Below, one piece after another: positions 17,083 to 21,331 of a stretch of DNA of 21,331 nt; the first letter of the stretch is position 1, and each line of letters begins with the position of its first letter. The DNA is from Chara braunii (lineage: Eukaryota > Streptophyta > Charophyceae > Charales > Characeae). The position numbers were made by a program, and so were the translations under genes. The stretch lies in contig BFEA01000057.1 of assembly GCA_003427395.1 (NCBI GenBank), positions 1,169,766 through 1,191,096 of the forward strand. The letters run 5' to 3'. The notes beneath the pieces were generated by a model. That model was given only the letters and a program-made list of their open reading frames with translations, had not been told where the DNA came from and searched no databases.

Positions 17083-17285
17083 AAAGACCTATAAATTGGT
17101 TTTGCACAGGCCTGAGAAAAGGGGCCTGGCAAGGTGCCCGGAAAAGAAAAAGACCTGTCATTGGTTTGCATGGGCCTGAGAAAAGGGGGGGTCTGACAAG
17201 AGGCCGGGACAGAAGGGACTGGAGCAAGTGACATGGTATTAATGTGAGAAAAATGGCTTGGCAAGATAGCCAGGGAGGGAAAGAC
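17083..17285. repeat. ~66-bp tandem repeat, two good copies and a decayed third
   Basis: Copies begin AAAGACCT at 17083 and 17149 and share ATTGGTTTTGCA-GGCCTGAGAAAAGGGG and a GGCAAG-TGCCCGG-like end. A weaker copy (TGAGAAAAATGGCTTGGCAAG) covers about 17216-17285. Confidence 0.75.
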
Positions 17286-17483
17286 TGGTGTGATTGAGTC
17301 TGCGTAAGGAACTGGTAGACTGAGAGTTGGCTGTGTAATTGGCTCGTATAAGCTTGAAAAGATAAGAAATGGCAACGGGGTGAACCAAGCGTTGCACATG
17401 AAGAGTCAATTAAGTAAAAAGCAAGAAAGGGTAGAGGACGATATGCATGCGGAATTGGCAGTACCTGAGAAAGGCCGGAAGGA

Positions 17484-17547
17484 ATAACCCGGGAATAATG
17501 CATGTGGATTTGGCTATAACCCGGGAATAATGCATGTGGATTTGGCT
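17484..17547. repeat. Exact 32-bp tandem duplication
   Basis: ATAACCCGGGAATAATGCAT and the following twelve bases occur at 17484-17515 and again unchanged at 17516-17547. No mismatch indicates a recent slippage or duplication event, in contrast to the diverged arrays around it. Confidence 0.95.
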
Positions 17548-18297
17548 ATGTCTAAGCTTCGGGGACAGGAAAAATTGTACTGAAAATGTGTGGATGTCCT
17601 AAGAGTAATGAACGAGACGAAACCAAAAGGATTTCTGCTCGAGAATGTTTTCTCAATAAAATGGGGAGATAGATTTGAGATTACGAATGCAGCCTTCAAG
17701 ACATTGTCGAGAGCGAGAAATAACGTATAATGAAAAACTAGCTGCAGGGCATGTCTATGGTCAGACCCCTCCAAGGGGCGATGTTAGTCAACTTTATGAA
17801 GGAAAGAGACATCAAACTCCTTAAGCTCCTTGATGTGTTGCTAGCTCGCACCTGGAGGAAGCCATGGCAAATGATCTTTGTGACATCCGTCGCCAAAATC
17901 TCCTTTTTATCTCAGTCCCTGGGGAGGGTGATGGGCGCGTCGTCCTCTCTCTTGTGGAACGATACGGGAAGTTGTGGGGAAACCCTTGGGTATGTGGGAG
18001 TTCCAATGAGAAAGAGATACAACTGTGAGACGGACGTTGATGCACAGAGTGTTACGCGCTCGTTACAAAAACATTATTGAGCTTGGGGACGTCACGCAAT
18101 CCAAAGGAAACCCGAAACAAAAACCTTAACCCCTCCATACCCTCCCTTGCCCCAAGGGGCGAAAACTTAAAGAAGGACCCGAGGAAAGAGTGGGAAAGAC
18201 AAAAAAAACCCTGGCAAGCTAACTACTCATCCCACCCCACTCCCCTTCCCTGTCTGTCTATCACTCCAAAATTCCTACTGACAATGGATCGGTGCGC
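17548..18297. other. No supportable gene
   Basis: A 109-codon frame (17751-18080, +) and an overlapping + frame around 17845-18030 (MANDLCDIRRQNLLFISV...) are open, but I recognise neither. Pyrimidine-rich sequence at about 18215-18260 precedes the element terminus at 18298. It could be a decayed pol 3' region; I cannot show it. Confidence 0.35.
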
Positions 18298-18350
18298 GAT
18301 GAGGACATCGCGAATGAGTGGGGGGAATATGTCGGGTCTTGTGAGTCCCG
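18298..18350 (+). other. Second relic: pol end, polypurine tract and LTR start
   Basis: GATGAGGACATCGCG (18298-18312) and TGAGTGGGGGGAATATG (18315-18331) repeat the 17020 arrangement with few changes. The candidate LTR opens TGTCGGGTCTTGTGAGTCCC at 18330; a TGT...GTGAGTCCC opening after a G-run is common for plant gypsy LTRs. If so, most or all of 18330-21331 could be one long LTR. Confidence 0.5.
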
Positions 18351-18825
18351 AATGATTTCCCGTCACTCGAGAGACTGTATTTGACCAAATTGTGCACGAC
18401 AGAGAAAATCGGAGGAAGGAATGCTGGAAAAATCGAAAGCGTTAATAAAGACAGCAGGAGGCTAGAGGCTGTCCGGAGTCGTCAAGACCGCCAAAGCTAA
18501 AAAGGAATTGTCTAAGCGGAAAGCGGCAAGGAATGTGAGAGAATAGCAAGGGCGACCCCTTCCCCAAGGACGGAGGATGGCCGCCAGGAAGTTGGTAGCA
18601 ACATAGGAGGTGTACAGCAAGGGAAGGAAGGAAGTGGGAAGGGACAGGGCTCAAGGCGGTGACGCGACGCGACGGCAGGAGGGCCAAGGGGACCGCAGGG
18701 TAGGTAGGAGCCGACACCCAGAACGGAATAGCATGTGGGACGCAATAGGAGTAGGGAGCGGAGATCGCTGTAAGGCGGAAGGACGTCAGGAGCACCAAGG
18801 AAAGATGTGGTACAGGAGGGGCAGG
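18351..18825. other. Purine-rich, no gene seen
   Basis: GGA/GAA-rich + strand, hence long but meaningless open frames on the minus strand (18442-18891, 18512-18994). Nothing else noted. Confidence 0.4.
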
Positions 18826-19004
18826 AGTGCCGGGGACCACATGGGATCGGAAGACGGGGCAGTATCGGCAAGACAAAGAGCCGGGGACCACGCGGGACTA
18901 GGGGACGGCGTGGTGCCGGCAGGGCGAAGTGCCTGGAACCGCGTGAGACTAAGGGAAAGACGTAATGCAGGCGGGCCGAAGTGCCAGGGACCACGTGGGC
19001 CTAC
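18826..19004. repeat. ~51-bp minisatellite, about 3.5 copies
   Basis: Copies start at 18826, 18878, 18928 and 18980 with (A/G)(G/A)GCC-GGGACCAC(G/A)(T/C)GGG and continue into a GGCA-GACGAA-like purine block. A further relic (GTGTCGGGAGCCGC) lies at about 19058. The array explains the repetitive Pro/Ala/Ser proteins seen when the minus strand is translated. Confidence 0.8.
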
Positions 19005-19865
19005 ATAAAATGGCGGCACCCGCTGAACCACTAGCAAGACGGGTATCGACAGGATAAAGTGTCGGGAGCCGCTGACGGGGACTGAAGACCGCAGCCGTCG
19101 GCGGAATAAAGAGCGACCGACCCAAGGGGAGTACACGAGGGCGGCACGTCACCCGGGACGACGCCGGAAAAAGGGGAGAGACTAGGGATAATAAGAAAAA
19201 GAGGAGAAGTCGGGTGCTGACGAAAATTGACGACAGAACGAGGAGAGACGGGCGTGAGACGGGAAAGACGGAGGGCACCTGGAGCGACCCAGGGGGATCC
19301 TGGATCAGACGCAACGACAACAAAAATAAAATAACATGACACCAGGTGGACGGGACCATCCGGGCCAGGGAGTCCAGATGAAAGCACTACGTACCGCCGC
19401 GGCAAGCGCCGACGGGAGGTGCCGAGGGGAAGAAAAGATGGAGTAGCGGCAGTAAAGGGGGGGGTCCGGCCAGCAGTCCGAGTATCCCGGATCAGCCAGG
19501 TCAAGAAAAACGAAGTTCCAAGGGCTCCACGTGGAAAAAGGGCTGGCCTGAGAAAATCGGAGCAAGGGGGTCTCAAAACTGGAAGCAGCGGCAGCAGAAA
19601 GGAGCCCCTTTTGGCCTTGGGGGTGCCACTACTGCAGTCCGAGGTGCAACGGCCATATGCCGGCTGCAAATCAGGCCTTGGGAAAGGTCCAACGACTAGA
19701 AAAACGAGAAATAGTTATTGGACACTTGTCCCAACAGTAAATGAGAAAAGAAAGGAGAAAAAGGGGGGGAGAATGAGACAAAGGAGGAGGAAGGAGTGGA
19801 GGAAAGAGTGCCGCTAGGTTGGGACTGCAGCGGTAGGGAATGGCAGGTCTCAATGATGACCTCAT
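19005..19865. other. Purine-rich, no gene seen
   Basis: Continues the GA-rich composition. The frames at 19031-19669 (minus) and 19419-19817 (+) have low-complexity Arg/Lys/Gly or Pro/Ser/Leu content and no family resemblance. Confidence 0.4.
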
Positions 19866-19886
19866 CCCTCCTAGATCCTAGGAGGG
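19866..19886. repeat. Hairpin 1: 9-bp perfect stem, 3-base loop
   Basis: CCCTCCTAG, loop ATC, CTAGGAGGG. First of five inverted repeats in 610 bp upstream of the TATA box. Confidence 0.85.
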
Positions 19887-19894
19887 CAGTCCGG

Positions 19895-19933
19895 ATTGCA
19901 GAGATAAGGTCCTTGGGGCATTATCTCTGCAAT
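19895..19933. repeat. Hairpin 2: 13-bp perfect stem, 13-base loop
   Basis: ATTGCAGAGATAA pairs exactly with TTATCTCTGCAAT round GGTCCTTGGGGCA. The strongest of the five. It starts 9 bases after hairpin 1. It lacks a U-run, so it is not a terminator of bacterial type. Confidence 0.92.
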
Positions 19934-20034
19934 ATCTGAATTTAAGCAACAAAAATAAAGAAAAATGTTGATGTGAGTTGGCCGGCTCAATTTTGGGCCT
20001 TAGATCTGAGATCTGATCTTGCGGAGGAGGTGAT

Positions 20035-20070
20035 CTAGCCGTTTTTTGTGGGCTGACACAAAACGGCTAG
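20035..20070. repeat. Hairpin 3: 14-bp stem with a 2-base bulge
   Basis: CTAGCCGTTTT(TT)GTG pairs with CACAAAACGGCTAG round GGCTGA. The only defect is two extra T in the left arm. Confidence 0.87.
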
Positions 20071-20246
20071 CTCCGGAATGAGCTGGCAGCAAAATGGAGG
20101 GAAAACAAAGAGAGGAACAAGACAAAACTGCAAATTTGGCCCGACGTTTGTGCTAGGTACATCAAAAAAATTAAAAATTGGAGCAAAAGGCTCAAATTTG
20201 GAGCAAGGGGGGGCTTGGAGTAACTCGGAATGATGAGAACCATAAT

Positions 20247-20270
20247 TCTCAGCCAAATCGAAGGCTGAGA
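20247..20270. repeat. Hairpin 4: 8-bp perfect stem
   Basis: TCTCAGCC, loop AAATCGAA, GGCTGAGA. Confidence 0.8.
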
Positions 20271-20446
20271 TCTGTGCCGCCACTTGGAAAAATGCAACGG
20301 CCTACCCAAAGGAGGCCTAGACCAAGAAAAAGGCGAAAAATGGGCCTTGAGGCCGTCAATTTTCAGTAAAGGCTGCATTTTGGGAAAGGGTACCCCAAAA
20401 GGCAACACTTTTTGAGGTAAAAAGAGGCCGGGGTAAGCCAAGGGTT

Positions 20447-20475
20447 AGTCCGAGAGGGTACCAGCCTCTCGGACT
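20447..20475. repeat. Hairpin 5: 11-bp perfect stem, 7-base loop
   Basis: AGTCCGAGAGG, loop GTACCAG, CCTCTCGGACT. The left arm, AGTCCGAGAGGG, recurs downstream of the TATA box at about 20688-20700. Confidence 0.9.
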
Positions 20476-20608
20476 GCATGTACCAGGCCAAAATGAGGCC
20501 CAAATACCCCCCGAGAGACCAAAACCAAAAATTTTGCCCTTGGGGTACCTCGCTCCACCTAGAGGCACTTGGAGGGGCCTAGAAGTTGGGCGGTGCACCT
20601 GTTCCAGC

Positions 20609-20618
20609 CTATATAAGC
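20609..20618 (+). promoter_or_regulatory. TATA box of an LTR-like promoter
   Basis: CTATATAAGC is a consensus TATA box. A start of transcription would be expected about 30 bases on, near 20640 (ACTCTCAATCGAG). Downstream is a long leader without a large ORF, a pyrimidine tract and splice-donor-like sites, as in the R-U5-leader part of an LTR or in a first noncoding exon. Confidence 0.6.
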
Positions 20619-20639
20619 TAGAGGTGTAGGCCGCAACTC

Positions 20640-21040
20640 TCAATCGAGCATGAGAGGTGCCCATGCTGCCCAAATGAGTCCAAGAAAAAGTCCGAGAGGG
20701 AGAGAAGCAAGGGAGTGAGGGTCGAACCTAGCCTGTAAACTGGCTATGGTGGTAAGGCTGAGAAAGGTGACGTAGAGGCTAGGAGGGAGCAAGGAGAGTG
20801 GTCCGCCATAGCCCTCAGGCTGTGAAGTACGAGGAGAGGCTGAAAGGGGTCCCCATAGCCCTTCTAGAGGGAAGGGCTCCACAGCCTTAGAAGTAGGATC
20901 CTGCCATAGCTAAAGGAGAGGTGTGAGTGAAGGAGGAGAGAGCTCGGGAGAGAGCAAAAGCCATACCCAGGAGGCTAGAACCAAGCATTGGGACTCCACT
21001 GCCTAGAGACCAGCCAGAGGTGAGTGAAAGAGGAGGGAGG
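20640..21040 (+). other. Probable transcribed leader
   Basis: GA-rich, with imperfect repeats of CCATAGCCCT...GGCTGTGAAG (20811, 20851, 20907). A 90-codon frame at 20927-21199 runs into the Ser/Phe-encoding pyrimidine tract and is not a convincing protein. Confidence 0.4.
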
Positions 21041-21161
21041 CCTCCTCCTCCTCCTCCTTCTTCTTCTTCTTCTACTTTTTTTCCTTCTTCCTCTTCTTCT
21101 TTTTCTTCTTCCTCTTCTTCTTCCTTTCTTTTTCTCCCCGTTCTCCCCCTCCCCCTCTTAT
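21041..21161. repeat. (CCT)n/(TTC)n pyrimidine tract
   Basis: CCTCCTCCTCCTCCTCC passes into TTCTTCTTCTTC and mixed T/C sequence to about 21161, almost without purines. Together with the GAGGAGGGAGG just before it, it could form a foldback or triplex. Confidence 0.9.
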
Positions 21162-21172
21162 CAAAACTGTGG

Positions 21173-21331
21173 TTTTCACTGATTTGGGTGCTGGGGTAAG
21201 TTGCGATTCACCTTGTGATAGTTCGGTGATGTTTTTCCTTCATAGATTGCTTCAAATCTTGAGTTTTCACTGATTTGGGGGCTTGGGTAAGTTGCGATTC
21301 ACCTTGTGATAGTTCGGTGATGTTTCCCCTT
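21173..21331 (+). repeat. 91-bp tandem repeat with GTAAGT splice-donor motif
   Basis: TTTTCACTGATTTGGG opens copies at 21173 and 21264; each contains GGGTAAGTTGCGATTCACC and CTTGTGATAGTTCGGTGATG. The second copy meets the window end, so the array may continue. G|GTAAGT at 21196 and 21287 fits the eukaryotic 5' splice-site consensus. Confidence 0.9.

Noticed and set aside
18442-19669. Minus-strand Pro/Ala/Ser proteins of 116-212 residues
   Set aside because: They are translations of the 51-bp minisatellite and purine-biased DNA, with several overlapping frames open at once and no family motif.

Overview
The window looks like repeat-rich nuclear DNA from a eukaryote, most likely a green plant or streptophyte alga. 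No host gene is recognisable. The best taxon hint is the main retrotransposon: its reverse transcriptase carries an IQDLQ...DLYSGYDQ...YIDDNPVKG motif string. That string belongs to a Ty3/gypsy branch that I associate with fungi and charophyte algae such as Chara, not with flowering-plant gypsy elements. This is recalled family knowledge, so the taxon is a guess. Tandem minisatellites, microsatellites, long purine-rich noncoding stretches and relics of other LTR elements fit a large repeat-filled genome.

Layout. Positions 1-420: a 54-bp minisatellite and a (CT)n tract. 421-3256: no supportable gene. 3257-6682: four tandem, strongly diverged copies of one unrecognised protein of about 250-270 residues (called P1 to P4 here). 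Each starts with Met-Ala and has its own stop. P4 is intact; P1 has three in-frame stops, P2 one frameshift and P3 two. 6683-7142: a leader ending in a T-rich tract plus TGCAG, a good 3' splice-site look-alike, 14 bases before the gag start. 7143-13674: one decayed gag-pro-pol unit (Gag with a CCHC knuckle, aspartic protease with DGG in place of D[S/T]G, RT, RNase H, intact integrase), originally probably one polyprotein, now cut by four in-frame stops and several frameshifts. 13675-14130: a spacer with 66-bp repeats. 14131-14747: a broken extra ORF (ORF3) with a SUMO-interacting-motif-like segment. 14748-18345: tandem repeats and two related stretches resembling the polypurine tract and LTR start of other gypsy-type elements. 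18346-21331: a purine-rich region with a 51-bp minisatellite, five perfect or near-perfect hairpins, a TATA box and pyrimidine-rich leader, and the start of a 91-bp tandem repeat carrying consensus GTAAGT splice donors. The last part may be one long LTR or promoter of a different element running off the window.

How the parts fit. P1-P4, gag-pol and ORF3 all lie on the + strand, close together and at a similar stage of decay (mostly intact frames with a few lesions). The simplest reading is one retrotransposon of at least 11.5 kb with a tandemly amplified accessory gene family upstream of gag and another accessory ORF downstream of pol. The P family is the strongest candidate for something undescribed. 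Its conserved motifs persist across four very different copies, so it was under selection before this copy died. I could not find a convincing LTR pair or primer-binding site, so element ends, and membership of the P genes in the element, remain inference.
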